Source of the DNA: Stieleria neptunia
GTDB taxonomy: Bacteria; Planctomycetota; Planctomycetia; Pirellulales; Pirellulaceae
NCBI RefSeq assembly: GCF_007754155.1
Contig: NZ_CP037423.1
Location: forward strand, 8,986,938-9,050,937
Length of the DNA: 64,000 nt
Reading direction: 5' to 3'
Positions 18,246-27,803 of this stretch are shown one piece after another (within the stretch, counting starts at the first letter, position 1; the number at the start of each line of letters is the position of its first letter). Both the position numbers and the translations under genes were made by a program. The notes under the pieces were generated by a model. The model had not been told where the DNA came from. It saw only the letters and a program-made list of their open reading frames with translations, and made no database searches.

Positions 18246-18270
18246 TAATTTCCCAAATTGCCTCACAACA

Positions 18271-18363
18271 GTGGGATAGGCTTCCAGCCTGTCGTCTCCC
18301 GCCCGTGGGATAGGCTTCCAGCCTGCCATCTCCCTCGCTCGACAGGCTGGAAGCCTATCCCAC
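18271..18363. repeat. Intergenic repeat D, three arms
   Basis: Two direct copies of GTGGGATAGGCTTCCAGCCTG (18271 and 18305) are followed by one inverted copy (18341-18363). It sits between the 58-aa gene and ctaA inside an otherwise compact operon. Confidence 0.85.
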
Positions 18364-18377
18364 GGCAGCCCCTCCGG

Positions 18378-18554
18378 TCACTTTCCCTGCCGCATCGCGT
18401 GGATCTTCTCACCGAGAATACCGCCGGCCATCGCCCCTCCGGCACCAAAAATCGCACCCGGCAACACGCCGCCTTGCCCGGCCATCAGCATCAACCCAAT
18501 GCCCAAACCCAAACCCACGATGGCTCCGACGCTGCGGTAACTGTCACGACTCAT
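18378..18554 (-). CDS. Small glycine-rich membrane protein (58 aa)
   Basis: A 58-aa ORF running from ATG at 18554 to TGA at 18378. It begins MSRDSYRSVGAIVGLGLGIG and continues with LMLMAGQGGVLPGAIFGAGGAMAGGILG before a basic tail (EKIHAMRQGK). The Gly-rich hydrophobic stretch could form one or two helices. Its ATG overlaps the stop of the upstream dihaem cytochrome c gene (ATGA), which strongly supports translation. I do not recognise a family. The position suggests a part in oxidase assembly or stability. Confidence 0.8.
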   Translation of the reverse strand: MSRDSYRSVGAIVGLGLGIGLMLMAGQGGVLPGAIFGAGGAMAGGILGEKIHAMRQGK

Positions 18555-19828
18555 GGCTTCGCCTCATCAAGCGACCGAACATAGTGGACGATGTCCCACA
18601 CCTGATCGCTGGTCAATTCTTTGTCCGACGGCTGATCCGCCACGCTTCGTCCGGCCATCGGTGTGCCGGCGATCCCGGCAACAATCCGGCGGTACAGCGT
18701 TTGGGGATCCCCGCCGCCGCGATAGACACCGTCGGTCAACGTTCGGGGGTAGATCTGCCGCGGTCGCAGCGCCCCCGCCGTGCGGAACGGCCGCACCGCC
18801 TCTCGATCGGTCGGCGTGACCGCGATGCCTTCGGTAAATTCTTTCGTCCAATCGTCAAAGTCAAAGGTGACGATGTCTCCGCCGCCTTGTTTTCCATGGC
18901 AACCGACACAATTGGCGATCGGGCCATGAAACCATTCATCGCCGCGCGCAATCGATGCCGCATCGTCCGGCGTTTCCTCGGGCACGGCGATCAACGATTG
19001 CGGGGCGTCGACCCACTGGCCGGTGATCCGGTCTAGCACGTCCCGGGCCACCTCCATGGCAAACGCGTCTTGGTCAAAGGTCGCCAGCGTCAACAGGCTG
19101 GCGTCGTCATCGGGCCGCGACTCTTCATAGCCCAACTCGACCACCGCTTCGGTCAGCAACCGCCGTTCAAATTCGCCTCGAACCGACAGATAGATGACGT
19201 AGTCGACCAAGGCCTGCAGATCATCCTCGGAAAGCCGCTGGAACGACGGCATGCCTGTCCCGGGTGCACCGTGACGCAGAATCGTCATCAAATCCTCGCG
19301 GGTCGGCTTGGCCCCCCGCTCGGTCGATTTCCACTTGTAGACGCCGGGGCGAAAGTCACGCGGATAAGGGTTTTGCAGCAACGACGCCGGGCCATTCCCG
19401 CCGCCGGATACCCCGTGACAGGTCACACAGTGCTCATTGAACAGCCCGAAGTGACGGTTGTCTTGATCGCTGTAGACTGGCCCGGCGGCGCGCTGCAAAT
19501 TCTCCAGACGGACCAGGGATTTCGCGTCGTCGCGCGACATCTGTTCGGCCGGCCAGCGCGGTTCGATCGGCGTGCCAAACCATGCCTCCAGGGCCGCGGT
19601 GGTGTCTTCCGCGGCAAGCTCGGTCGGGGCATCCAGCTTGGCCGAGACGACCAGCGAATGAACCTGGTTCGGCGGATAGTGCTCCACCGGTGCATCACAG
19701 CCGCACAGCAGCATCGCGACGCACAACACCGGGGCAAGCCGAATTGTGGCAAGCCGAACCGGCGCGAACCCGGGTGCCGGGTCAGACGGCACCGAAAAAA
19801 TCGACATTCTGCAGAGGGTTGGTCTCAT
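18551..19828 (-). CDS. Dihaem cytochrome c lipoprotein
   Basis: About 425 aa. A lipobox-like signal (APVLCVAMLLCGC, lipid Cys near residue 45) is followed by two class I cytochrome c domains with CVTCH at 135-139 and CVGCH at 307-311. Met ligand candidates are in GMPSF (near 194) and TPMAG (near 390). It likely sits in the periplasmic space on a membrane anchor and carries electrons to a terminal oxidase. ATG at 19828 or 19807 are both possible; the frame to 19906 is less likely. It precedes the 58-aa gene and ctaA-ctaB-SCO in the same direction. Confidence 0.9.
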   Translation of the reverse strand: MRPTLCRMSIFSVPSDPAPGFAPVRLATIRLAPVLCVAMLLCGCDAPVEHYPPNQVHSLVVSAKLDAPTELAAEDTTAALEAWFGTPIEPRWPAEQMSRDDAKSLVRLENLQRAAGPVYSDQDNRHFGLFNEHCVTCHGVSGGGNGPASLLQNPYPRDFRPGVYKWKSTERGAKPTREDLMTILRHGAPGTGMPSFQRLSEDDLQALVDYVIYLSVRGEFERRLLTEAVVELGYEESRPDDDASLLTLATFDQDAFAMEVARDVLDRITGQWVDAPQSLIAVPEETPDDAASIARGDEWFHGPIANCVGCHGKQGGGDIVTFDFDDWTKEFTEGIAVTPTDREAVRPFRTAGALRPRQIYPRTLTDGVYRGGGDPQTLYRRIVAGIAGTPMAGRSVADQPSDKELTSDQVWDIVHYVRSLDEAKP

Positions 19829-19941
19829 AGGAGCAGCGTAACCGAACGCGATCGAATGAACCAACCGAATCAATTGTCGCAGTTCCCCAGCAGCGGCGAG
19901 ATTCAAACGCCGCCGCTTTCCATGAAAGAACGCAGCGTCAC

Positions 19942-20736
19942 TTAGAACGCGTCGACGGGAACCTCGATCGTGCCCATGTCGTTCATGCCGGATTTGATGT
20001 CGACTTCAAACTTGCTGCTGCGCCATTCGGTTTCTTCACCGTCGACGATCACCTCTTTCAACGACCCATTTTCGTGGTTGGCACGGAAAACGACTTCGCC
20101 GACCGGCAATCCCTTGATCTCCAGCACGCCGTCTTCATTGCTGACCGCGGCAAAGGGGTGATCGAGCACGACGACTTGAGCCTTCATCCAGTTGTGGATG
20201 TTGCAGGCGACCGGAATCGGCGCCGGCTCGTCTTCTTTCAGCTCGATGTCGACCGAACCACCCGAGGGAACGGTCAGGTTCTGCTGGGTGTTGTTGAAGA
20301 ATTGGAAATTGGCGTTGTGACCGACCTTGTCCGGGTTGGTGACTTTGATCGTGTCGCCTTTCTTGGCGATCAACACGTGGGGCTCGAACCGGCAGTCTTT
20401 GTTGGCCAGCTCATGCGTTTTGGGCTCCAATTTCATCGGCGGCAACTGGGTACCGCGACGCCCGGTGTAGACGTACACAATGACATTTTTGATGCCGTTG
20501 TTCTTGGCGTTCACCACCAAGGTCTCGTCCGGAATCTTTTTCAAACCGCAGAACGCTTGGTCCACGTTGGGCGCGATCGGCGGAAAGGTCTTCGCAGCTC
20601 CCTTCAACTTGAACGTCATCCGCAACGTTCCGGTTTCCTGAGCCTGGGCGGGAGAAACCGCGGCCAGCAACGTGCTAACGGCGATCGCCGCGGCTGTCGG
20701 AACGAACAAACGGGTCAAAGATACAAAGTGGTTCAC
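19942..20736 (-). CDS. Exported cupredoxin-like protein
   Basis: 264-aa secreted protein. The start is GTG at 20736, chosen because AGGAG lies about 9 bp upstream and a signal peptide (FVPTAAAIAVSTLLAAVSPAQA) then begins near residue 11. A plastocyanin-like domain (about 110-200) has ligand candidates H140 (VGHNANF), C178, H181 and M184 (ACNIHNWMKAQ), a type 1 copper arrangement. The C-terminal part (about 195-264) resembles a carboxypeptidase-regulatory-like beta domain. Similar proteins are labelled methylamine-utilisation-like. It heads the oxidase assembly cluster and may be an electron carrier or copper donor. Confidence 0.85.
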   Translation of the reverse strand: MNHFVSLTRLFVPTAAAIAVSTLLAAVSPAQAQETGTLRMTFKLKGAAKTFPPIAPNVDQAFCGLKKIPDETLVVNAKNNGIKNVIVYVYTGRRGTQLPPMKLEPKTHELANKDCRFEPHVLIAKKGDTIKVTNPDKVGHNANFQFFNNTQQNLTVPSGGSVDIELKEDEPAPIPVACNIHNWMKAQVVVLDHPFAAVSNEDGVLEIKGLPVGEVVFRANHENGSLKEVIVDGEETEWRSSKFEVDIKSGMNDMGTIEVPVDAF

Positions 20737-21542
20737 ACTGAAACTCCTAGAGTGGTGGATGCCTGGAACGCAACGAGTGTAATTGGTCCGCGGGCGCAAA
20801 TTAAGACCGCGTCCAGCAGTGACGTCGAAAGCTCTCACAAAGCCTCGTTCAAGACGAGTGATGAAAAAGGCGGCGGCCGAACCGGAGCGGGGGACTCAGT
20901 CGGCCGCCACCTTCTCAAAAACTAGTCGTCGGGAGTCGCGCCGCCATTGGGGTGGGGTGGGGTGCATAGGCGACAGAAACACGAATCCCGGGGGGTCACG
21001 TGGGATTATACGCCCGAAGGAATAAATGTCTACCGCTAACGAACGATAAAGCCCCCCGAAGTTCCGTCGGCGCGGGCGGCATCGAGCCCCCATGGCCGGA
21101 GTCGCCTTTTTTGTTAGCGGCAGGGCGCAAGCCCTCCGGTCTTTCCGCTCGCGCGGGAGTTGACGCCACACATCCGAAAAGAGGTCGTGCAGTTTTTAAG
21201 TCGTTGATAGAAAACGGTTTTCGTCACTCTCCCCCTGGGAGAGTCGAGCGCAGCGAGGAGAGGGTTTGCGTTGTTGCTTGGGGTCGCCCATCAAGAGTGA
21301 AGTGAACGTGGCGATCCACCGTTCGACCTCCCCTCGCTGCGCTCGACCCTCCTGCCAGGAGGGTGACTTTAAAACCGCACGACCTCCGCACGGGAGGGTT
21401 ACCTCCGAACAATAGGAACACACGACCAAAAGCACGCCGCACGCGATCCCACCCAGGCGCCATCTGCCATCAACTGCCTCAAACAATTACATTGCCCGAT
21501 TCAGTGGTCTTCTTCGGATAAATCCTTCCTGCGGTGAATGTG
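20737..21542. other. Long intergenic region with repeats, upstream of purD
   Basis: No credible gene. It holds a copy of repeat A (21111-21143) and inverted CTCTCCCCCTGGGAGAGTCGAGCG-type hairpins (21227-21264, 21331-21364 in opposite sense). Promoters for purD and for the divergent cupredoxin gene should lie here, but I could not single out convincing boxes. Confidence 0.6.
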
Positions 21543-22832
21543 ATGAAAGTTTTGGTGGTCGGCAGCGGCGGGCGAGAACATGCCCTGGCCTGGAAACTGG
21601 GACAGAGTCCCAAGGTGACGGAAGTGTTTGTCGCGCCGGGCAACGCAGGCACCGCACTCGAAGCGACCAACGTTGACATCGCGGCGACGGATGTCGACCA
21701 GCTGGTCGAATTTGCCAAGACCAACGCGATCGATTTGACCGTCGTGGGCCCCGAAGCGCCACTGGTGCTGGGACTGGTCGACGCGCTCGAAACAGCCGGG
21801 CTGCGCGTCTTCGGCCCCTCGGCCGCCGCGGCGGAACTGGAAGGCAGCAAGGTGTTTTGCAAGAACCTGCTGCACACCGCCGACATCCCGACGGCCGACT
21901 ACCGCACCTTTCGAAACGCCGACGACGCCTCGCGGTACATCAAAGACAAATACAGTGAGCCGACCGACCAGGTTCCGGTCGTCGTCAAAGCCGACGGGCT
22001 GGCCGCCGGCAAAGGCGTGATCGTGTGCCAAACGCGGAGTGACGCCCTGCAGGCGATCGATCGCATCGCCGGACAAAAGGAGTTCGGCGAGGCGGGCAAC
22101 GAATTGATCATCGAAGAAAAACTGATCGGCCAGGAAGCCAGCGTGCTGGCGATCACCGACGGCGAAACCATCATTTCGCTGCCGGCCGCCCAAGATCACA
22201 AACCCGCGCACGACGGCGACACCGGTCCCAATACCGGCGGCATGGGCGCCTATTGCCCCACCCCCATCGTCGACGAAGCGATGTTCGAAAAGATCGAATC
22301 CGACGTGCTGGTCCCCGTCGTCCACGCGATGAAGCGGGCGCGAAAACCGTTCAAGGGCGTGCTGTACGCCGGATTGATGCTGACCGCGGCCGGCCCCAAG
22401 GTGCTGGAATTCAATGTCCGCTTCGGTGACCCGGAATGCCAACCGCTGTTGATGCGGCTGAAATCGGATCTGTTTGACATCCTGGTCGCCGCCGCCGACG
22501 GAAACCTCTCCGAACTCGAACCGCTCCAATGGGACGAGCGTCCCAGTCTGTGTGTCGTGATGGCCAGCGAAGGTTACCCGGGCAGCTACGAAAAGGGCCG
22601 CGTGATCACTGGATTGGACGAGGCGGCGAAGGTCGACGATGTGAAAGTCTTTCACGCCGGAACGACGACCGCCGATGGCAACGTCGTCAATGACGGCGGG
22701 CGTGTCTTGGGCGTCACCGCGATCGGCAACACCATCAGCGCCGCCAAACTCAAGGCCTACACCGCAGTGCAAAAAATCCGCTGGCCCGGCGCCTGGTGCC
22801 GCAAAGACATCAGCGACAAAGCGCTGCAGTAA
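21543..22832 (+). CDS. purD: Phosphoribosylamine-glycine ligase (GAR synthetase)
   Basis: 429-aa ATP-grasp enzyme of purine synthesis that joins phosphoribosylamine and glycine. N-terminal KVLVVGSGGREHALAWKL, then VGPEAPLVLGLVD, the ATP-grasp region (VVKADGLAAGKGVIV) and HDGDTGPNTGGMGAYCPTP, all canonical. ATG at 21543 is preferred; GTG at 21534 would add three residues. It stands alone, followed by repeat-like hairpins and the convergent ExbD-like gene. Confidence 0.97.
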   Translation: MKVLVVGSGGREHALAWKLGQSPKVTEVFVAPGNAGTALEATNVDIAATDVDQLVEFAKTNAIDLTVVGPEAPLVLGLVDALETAGLRVFGPSAAAAELEGSKVFCKNLLHTADIPTADYRTFRNADDASRYIKDKYSEPTDQVPVVVKADGLAAGKGVIVCQTRSDALQAIDRIAGQKEFGEAGNELIIEEKLIGQEASVLAITDGETIISLPAAQDHKPAHDGDTGPNTGGMGAYCPTPIVDEAMFEKIESDVLVPVVHAMKRARKPFKGVLYAGLMLTAAGPKVLEFNVRFGDPECQPLLMRLKSDLFDILVAAADGNLSELEPLQWDERPSLCVVMASEGYPGSYEKGRVITGLDEAAKVDDVKVFHAGTTTADGNVVNDGGRVLGVTAIGNTISAAKLKAYTAVQKIRWPGAWCRKDISDKALQ

Positions 22833-22931
22833 GCCAACCCCTTGTCCCCAGGCTCCGCCTGGGAACAAGGAGGTAGGGCATGCTGTGCATGCCGGATGTC
22901 ACGCACAGCGTGACCTACGGCTACATTTCGA

Positions 22932-23975
22932 CTACTGCGCCACCGAGCGGGTGCCGCCGCCGGCGAAGTTGACGTAGATCGGGCTGCCTTCTTTGATCGG
23001 TCGCGCCGCCGACGCGTAGCCCTTGGCATAGATCTTCTCACGCAACTTGCGGAACGAGCCGTAGCTATCCGGATAGACCGCGACGGTCACCGTCGTCGTG
23101 CCCGGTGGGTATTGCGACAGTTCGACATCCAACCAATCATCGTTGGCCAACACCTCCTCGATCGGCGTTCCGTGGGGTTCGCGGAGCGGCTCGAACGACG
23201 CAACGACGACACGCGCGCGACTCATCCGGGCGATCGCATTGCCGTTGCTGACCAATTCGTTGCTGCGGTTCAGCACGTACCGCGCGACGTAGCCGCGCAC
23301 CGGACCGACCGCCGCATCACTGACGCCTTCGCGAAGACTCGACGACGTGCGGCGAAAATTGCGACCGATCTCATCGGCCAACAACTCAAACGGAATCACG
23401 GACAATCGATCGTCCTTCAAACGAAAATAGACCTCTTCGCCGAACACGGTCTTGGCCATCGGAGTCGGCAGGTGGGAGATCGCGACGATCGGCGGCTGCT
23501 TGCTTTCCAATTGCGTTCGTGCACCGGCCAACTCCGCCAATTCGTTCTTCAGCTTCGATGCTTCGGCATTACGGATCGCGGCTTGGCGATTGGCGTCGTC
23601 CAGCTTGGTTTGTTCGTCTTCCCAGGCCGCTTCGGCTTCAGTCAACAAGGTCAACAGAATCGTCCGACGTTCGGCTTGCTGTGCGATCTTGGAATCCAAG
23701 ACTTTGATCGTTCGCTCCAGTCGCATCGAATCGGCCTGTGCCGACGCCGCGCGGGCTGCCACCGTTGCCAGCGTTTCCATCTCCGCTTCGGCCGCAATTC
23801 GTGATTTCGGATCCAGCGGTTCTTTCACCTGCGGTTTCGCATCACGCATGACCGCCTCCGATTGGGCGCCCAACACCACAACCAAAATGATCAGGATTCC
23901 GACCAGGTTGGCGACGATGTCCAAAAAGGCATCGTGCCCCACCGAAACGCCTTCTCTGCGATGTCGCCCGCTCAT
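22932..23975 (-). CDS. ExbD/MotB-like single-pass protein with long C-terminal domain
   Basis: 347-aa protein with one N-terminal helix (DIVANLVGILIILVVVLGAQ) preceded by a basic cytoplasmic stretch including DAFLDIVANL, as in biopolymer-transport ExbD proteins where an Asp lies in the helix. It continues with a coiled coil (about 50-130) and a C-terminal domain of unknown fold. Its start overlaps the stop of the 715-aa gene by 4 bp. Probably the third component of a proton-channel-driven envelope complex; the target is unknown. Confidence 0.78.
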   Translation of the reverse strand: MSGRHRREGVSVGHDAFLDIVANLVGILIILVVVLGAQSEAVMRDAKPQVKEPLDPKSRIAAEAEMETLATVAARAASAQADSMRLERTIKVLDSKIAQQAERRTILLTLLTEAEAAWEDEQTKLDDANRQAAIRNAEASKLKNELAELAGARTQLESKQPPIVAISHLPTPMAKTVFGEEVYFRLKDDRLSVIPFELLADEIGRNFRRTSSSLREGVSDAAVGPVRGYVARYVLNRSNELVSNGNAIARMSRARVVVASFEPLREPHGTPIEEVLANDDWLDVELSQYPPGTTTVTVAVYPDSYGSFRKLREKIYAKGYASAARPIKEGSPIYVNFAGGGTRSVAQ

Positions 23976-26119
23976 TTCAATTCACCCCGCGGGTTGCTTT
24001 CTGCCTGAGTGTAACCGGCGTCTTGGTTGGAATCGGCCCGTTGGATCGGTAGCCCGCTGCCGGTCATCAATCGTTTCCATTGTTCGTATTGCAGTTCGGC
24101 GCCGGGCACGACTTCGACCTTCAACTGTGGCGACCAACGGGCACCCGGCGCAGCGGCCCCCCAACGTTCGATCCGGTCACGCACCGACGTGGCCAGTTGC
24201 AGCGTCACCAGATTGACTCCGTCGGGTTCGATCAAAAACGTTTCGCTCCGCCGCATCCCGGCGTCGGGCAACAAGATGAAACGATCGGCGTGGATTTGCA
24301 GCCGAACCGATCGAACGATCTCGTTGCCACGCGCCAACACGACACTGCTGGGCAGCGCCCAATCGGCGCCGTTGCGTTGCACCAACGAACGGGACTTTCG
24401 CGACGTCGTCTGTTCGGCGGACGTGGGATTTTGATTGGCCGCATTCTGGGCTTGGCCGTCGGTCGGTTGCCCGGCTTTCCTGCGCTGCGAGACCTGGGGT
24501 TGATCCAAGCGATTCATTCCCATCGGCGCACCGGCCATGGGACCGATCCCAGCGGGGTTGTCGCCGGCTTGCTCGCTGGCCTTGCCGATGACACGCTGCC
24601 GACCGCCGGAGTCGGCGTTGCCTTGGGCCAACATCGCTGACGCGGAATCGGCATCACCGCTGGACGGATAATGCAATCCGGGCGTGTTTGCATCGGGCGT
24701 GTTCGATGGGGGGCGGGATTGATCGGGTGATCCCGAGTCTGTTCCCGCGGCGATCTGGTCGACCGCCGTCATGGCGGCCTGGTCCAGATCCCGGTCGGAT
24801 TCCACCTCGGCGAACGAGGAAGCGGAATCTTGCAACTGTCGTTCCAGCCGCCGCTTGGCCGCTTCGGATGTGATCGGCGACGGGTTGCCACCGCCCGCGC
24901 GACTGCCCGTGCGACCGTAGGTTGGGGTCGGAAACATGCGATGGTCGCGGAAACCACTTTGACGCCCCTGACGATCCATCTGCGAAACCGACAGACGCGG
25001 CACCGGTTTCACAGGCTCACGTGGTGGATCCGCATACGAGCCGACGGAGCCGTCTCCGCCGAACGGGCTTTCCGCCACCGCGGATTTCCCCGTCACTGGG
25101 CCGGACGGTGCCGGCGATTGCCCGGCGCCGCCGGCGGCCGTTTGACGGTCATAGATGCCGCCCGTTCCGCCGGGTCCGGCCGGAGAGCGACTGCCTGACC
25201 CACGAATCGATCGCGCGATCGATTGTCGGGTCATCCGATCCAGCGCCTGATTGATCGCGTACTGCATCCGCTGCCGCATGGTCGGATCGGGGTTGGGGTA
25301 CGCCAGGTTGACCTCCGCCGGAACCAGTTCGTACCCGAACTGGTCGTCCCAATCCAACATGGCCGACCGGGCGGCATAGTAGCTGTCGACGCCCTCGGGG
25401 CGAACCAACAGCATCGGGTAGGGCGGGATGGCATCGCCGTATTGCTGCATCGCGTGATAACGTGCGGCGCGGAGCGCGTCATCGAGCGGGTTCGCATCCC
25501 GCGACGATTGTTCCAATTGTGTCCGCGTGATGGCGACGCCTTCGGGCCAGATCGTCACGCCCTTGGCGGTGCATTCCAAATAGATCGGACGACGCTCGGT
25601 GCCGTTGGGGCCTTGGTGGGGAACGATGACGAAACGCGGCTTGGCGGTTTTGATTTCCTCGCGCAACTTCTTCACGACCAGCTGTTCTTTGACCAGCTGT
25701 TCGTTCAGCGATTCTAATTCTTCGGCGGTCGCGGCCGGCGGCGGATCATCCGACATCGCCTGCTCCATCGCCTCGCTGATCTGTTTCAATCGCTGACGGA
25801 TCCGCCGCATGTGGTCTTCGACGTGAGCCAATTGGTTGCGTCGGTCTTCCAGGTCACCGGTCTGTGCTTCGCGAAACGAAATCAATTCGCCCAGGCGAAA
25901 CGCTTCCTCTTCGACCAGCAGCTCGACGTCACCCACGGTCAACTGCCCCGGGGCGCGGGTGCGTTCTTGAGCCGCCGTTTCGGCGATCTGCTGCGCCGCG
26001 TCGGAGGTGTTTTGTGCCACCAATGCCAACAACAGAATCAGGGTTCCCAGCGTGCAAACCAAAACGGCCAGGAACGGAAACAGCGTCGGCGAAAGTGTCT
26101 TTCGTCGCCGCCCGCTCAT
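23972..26119 (-). CDS. Large single-pass envelope protein, partner of MotA/TolQ-type channel
   Basis: 715-aa protein. A basic N-terminus and one helix (TLFPFLAVLVCTLGTLILLL) resemble ExbD/TolR, followed by a coiled coil (about 75-150), a central domain containing FVIVPHQGPNGTERRPIYLE, a long Pro/Gly/Ser-rich disordered stretch (about 320-560) and a small C-terminal domain. It sits between the channel protein gene upstream and a second ExbD-like gene downstream, with 4-bp overlaps at both ends, so the three products are probably made in fixed ratio as one complex. No closer function can be given. Confidence 0.78.
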   Translation of the reverse strand: MSGRRRKTLSPTLFPFLAVLVCTLGTLILLLALVAQNTSDAAQQIAETAAQERTRAPGQLTVGDVELLVEEEAFRLGELISFREAQTGDLEDRRNQLAHVEDHMRRIRQRLKQISEAMEQAMSDDPPPAATAEELESLNEQLVKEQLVVKKLREEIKTAKPRFVIVPHQGPNGTERRPIYLECTAKGVTIWPEGVAITRTQLEQSSRDANPLDDALRAARYHAMQQYGDAIPPYPMLLVRPEGVDSYYAARSAMLDWDDQFGYELVPAEVNLAYPNPDPTMRQRMQYAINQALDRMTRQSIARSIRGSGSRSPAGPGGTGGIYDRQTAAGGAGQSPAPSGPVTGKSAVAESPFGGDGSVGSYADPPREPVKPVPRLSVSQMDRQGRQSGFRDHRMFPTPTYGRTGSRAGGGNPSPITSEAAKRRLERQLQDSASSFAEVESDRDLDQAAMTAVDQIAAGTDSGSPDQSRPPSNTPDANTPGLHYPSSGDADSASAMLAQGNADSGGRQRVIGKASEQAGDNPAGIGPMAGAPMGMNRLDQPQVSQRRKAGQPTDGQAQNAANQNPTSAEQTTSRKSRSLVQRNGADWALPSSVVLARGNEIVRSVRLQIHADRFILLPDAGMRRSETFLIEPDGVNLVTLQLATSVRDRIERWGAAAPGARWSPQLKVEVVPGAELQYEQWKRLMTGSGLPIQRADSNQDAGYTQAESNPRGELK

Positions 26120-27546
26120 GCAGCCCGCCTCGATTCATGTGACACGTTGGATTTGCCCACGGTCATTTCACGGGCCAACACATCGACCGCCCGGGCCAAC
26201 ACGATCATGGCATCGGCCATGCCCTGGCCGGCCGCTGCGCCGATGTTTTCATCGATGCGGCGGTTCGTTTCGTCCAACAGGTTCAAATTGGCCGCCAACG
26301 TTTGCTGCAGGTTCAACACCGAACCGGCCTGCTCGCGAACCAACGCGGCCTGATCGACCTGGTCCAACATCATCGCCTGCTGTTTCGTCATCGCGTCGGC
26401 ACCGGCAATGATCGTTTGCTGCCAGGCGGCGAGTTGCGATTGCCACTTGTCGAATTGGATCCCGAGCTGTTCACGGTTCCGCTGTGTCGAATGTTCCATC
26501 TGCCCGGCATGGTCGCGCAGTGCGGGCACGAGCGTTTGCTCGACCGCATCGATGAAGCTCTGTGATTGGACGTTGTGGGCTTGCTGCCAGTAGCCCTGCG
26601 CTTCGTCGATCGTTTGACGCCACAACGACGTCTGGTTGCTCAACGATTCCGCGACCGCCGCGCGGACGCCCTCGCACAGCTGGGCCAGCAATTCGAATTG
26701 ATTGTCGGCGGCTTCGTCACCGGGCAAGTGCAGCCCGGTTAAATAGCCGACGCGTTCGTCGATGGCGGCCAACAACTGTTGCTCGCTGCGTTCGACCGGA
26801 AACTGTAAAAAGATCGCGACGATCGACAGCACCAACCCCAGCGCCGTGGTGTCAAACGCGACGTACAAGCCACTCTTTAAGTTGTCGACCGCGGCGTTGC
26901 CGTTGGAAAAATCCAACCCGCCGAGTGTTTGCGTGATCCCGATCACGGTGCCCAAAAACCCCAGCATCGGGATCGCCCAGACAATGATACGGATCAGTGC
27001 GAAGGAGTCGTGGGCCGAATCGGCGTCCCGCGACGAAAGCTCGCGCAAGTCGTCGGCCAAATGCTTGGTCGTCCCGCGGCCGGATTGCCGCATCAAGACT
27101 TCACGCAGACGAACGACCAGTTGAGAACGACCGATGTCGCGCGGCAGCTTGGCCAGATTGCTCGACCATGCTTGGGCCACGAACCCCGCGTCGTGCCGAT
27201 CGCGAAACTCCTGGGTCGGTGAATCGATTTCTCGTCGCGGCGTCAACGTCGCATCATCGGCGCGGCGCAACAACGACCACTGCTGACGCGTCGCCCATGA
27301 CTTGAGCGACAGGATAGAAACGGCGACGCAGAACAAGATGGTCGCCGCGATGGCGACGGGGTGGCCGAGGAAGTAGCGTTCTAGCGGGGCCCACTGCGTG
27401 ACGTAAATCACCGCGTAAAAGACGCCCGCCATCACGCCCCCGCCCGTGACCGCGACGATGCCGCTGAGCCGGTCGCGGTGATCCGCAACACGACTGTCTT
27501 GGTTGCTATCAAACTTGCCTGCGTTTTGCGATTCAGTCTTGCTCAC
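26116..27546 (-). CDS. MotA/TolQ/ExbB-type proton channel family protein
   Basis: 476-aa membrane protein. Two N-terminal helices (IVAVTGGGVMAGVFYAVIYV and AIAATILFCVAVSIL) are followed by the MotA/TolQ/ExbB core: WAIPMLGFLGTVIGITQTLG, then GLYVAFDTTALGLVLSIVAI. These two helices form the proton path in the family. The C-terminal part is a long amphipathic coiled coil. Start GTG at 27546 (VSKTESQN) is likely; the open frame reaches 27612. First gene of a three-gene operon with two ExbD-like partners. Confidence 0.85.
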   Translation of the reverse strand: MSKTESQNAGKFDSNQDSRVADHRDRLSGIVAVTGGGVMAGVFYAVIYVTQWAPLERYFLGHPVAIAATILFCVAVSILSLKSWATRQQWSLLRRADDATLTPRREIDSPTQEFRDRHDAGFVAQAWSSNLAKLPRDIGRSQLVVRLREVLMRQSGRGTTKHLADDLRELSSRDADSAHDSFALIRIIVWAIPMLGFLGTVIGITQTLGGLDFSNGNAAVDNLKSGLYVAFDTTALGLVLSIVAIFLQFPVERSEQQLLAAIDERVGYLTGLHLPGDEAADNQFELLAQLCEGVRAAVAESLSNQTSLWRQTIDEAQGYWQQAHNVQSQSFIDAVEQTLVPALRDHAGQMEHSTQRNREQLGIQFDKWQSQLAAWQQTIIAGADAMTKQQAMMLDQVDQAALVREQAGSVLNLQQTLAANLNLLDETNRRIDENIGAAAGQGMADAMIVLARAVDVLAREMTVGKSNVSHESRRAA

Positions 27547-27692
27547 GCCAGCGTCCTTGCCGGTTCGAGGGGTCAAAATGTTGCACCGGTATCCAAGCAC
27601 AATCCTTACCACCCCATCGTCTTTCCCCTCAGGTCAACTTCACCCAATCCACAGAATTCAACACCGCCCCCTGTGCGTGGCGCAAGCAATCC

Positions 27693-27803
27693 GTGGCGTA
27701 AGCTTCCAGCTTGCGATCCGTGGCGTCAGCCACGAGCGCGCAAAAGTGCCATAAGCTTCCAGCCTGCGAGCAGCCTGCCTGGCAAGCTAGAAGCTTACCC
27801 CAC
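27693..27803. repeat. Intergenic repeat D, multiple arms
   Basis: Copies of the GCGTAAGCTTCCAGCTTGCG motif (27695-27714), a related CATAAGCTTCCAGCCTGCGAG (27750-27770) and an inverted GGCAAGCTAGAAGCTTACCCCA (27781-27802). It separates the ExbB-like gene from the IS66-disrupted gene. Confidence 0.8.

Noticed and set aside
21501..22868. 455-codon minus-strand ORF opposite purD
   Set aside because: A shadow of the GC-rich purD gene, with composition typical of antisense frames (His, Gln, Asp, Val, Phe-rich).
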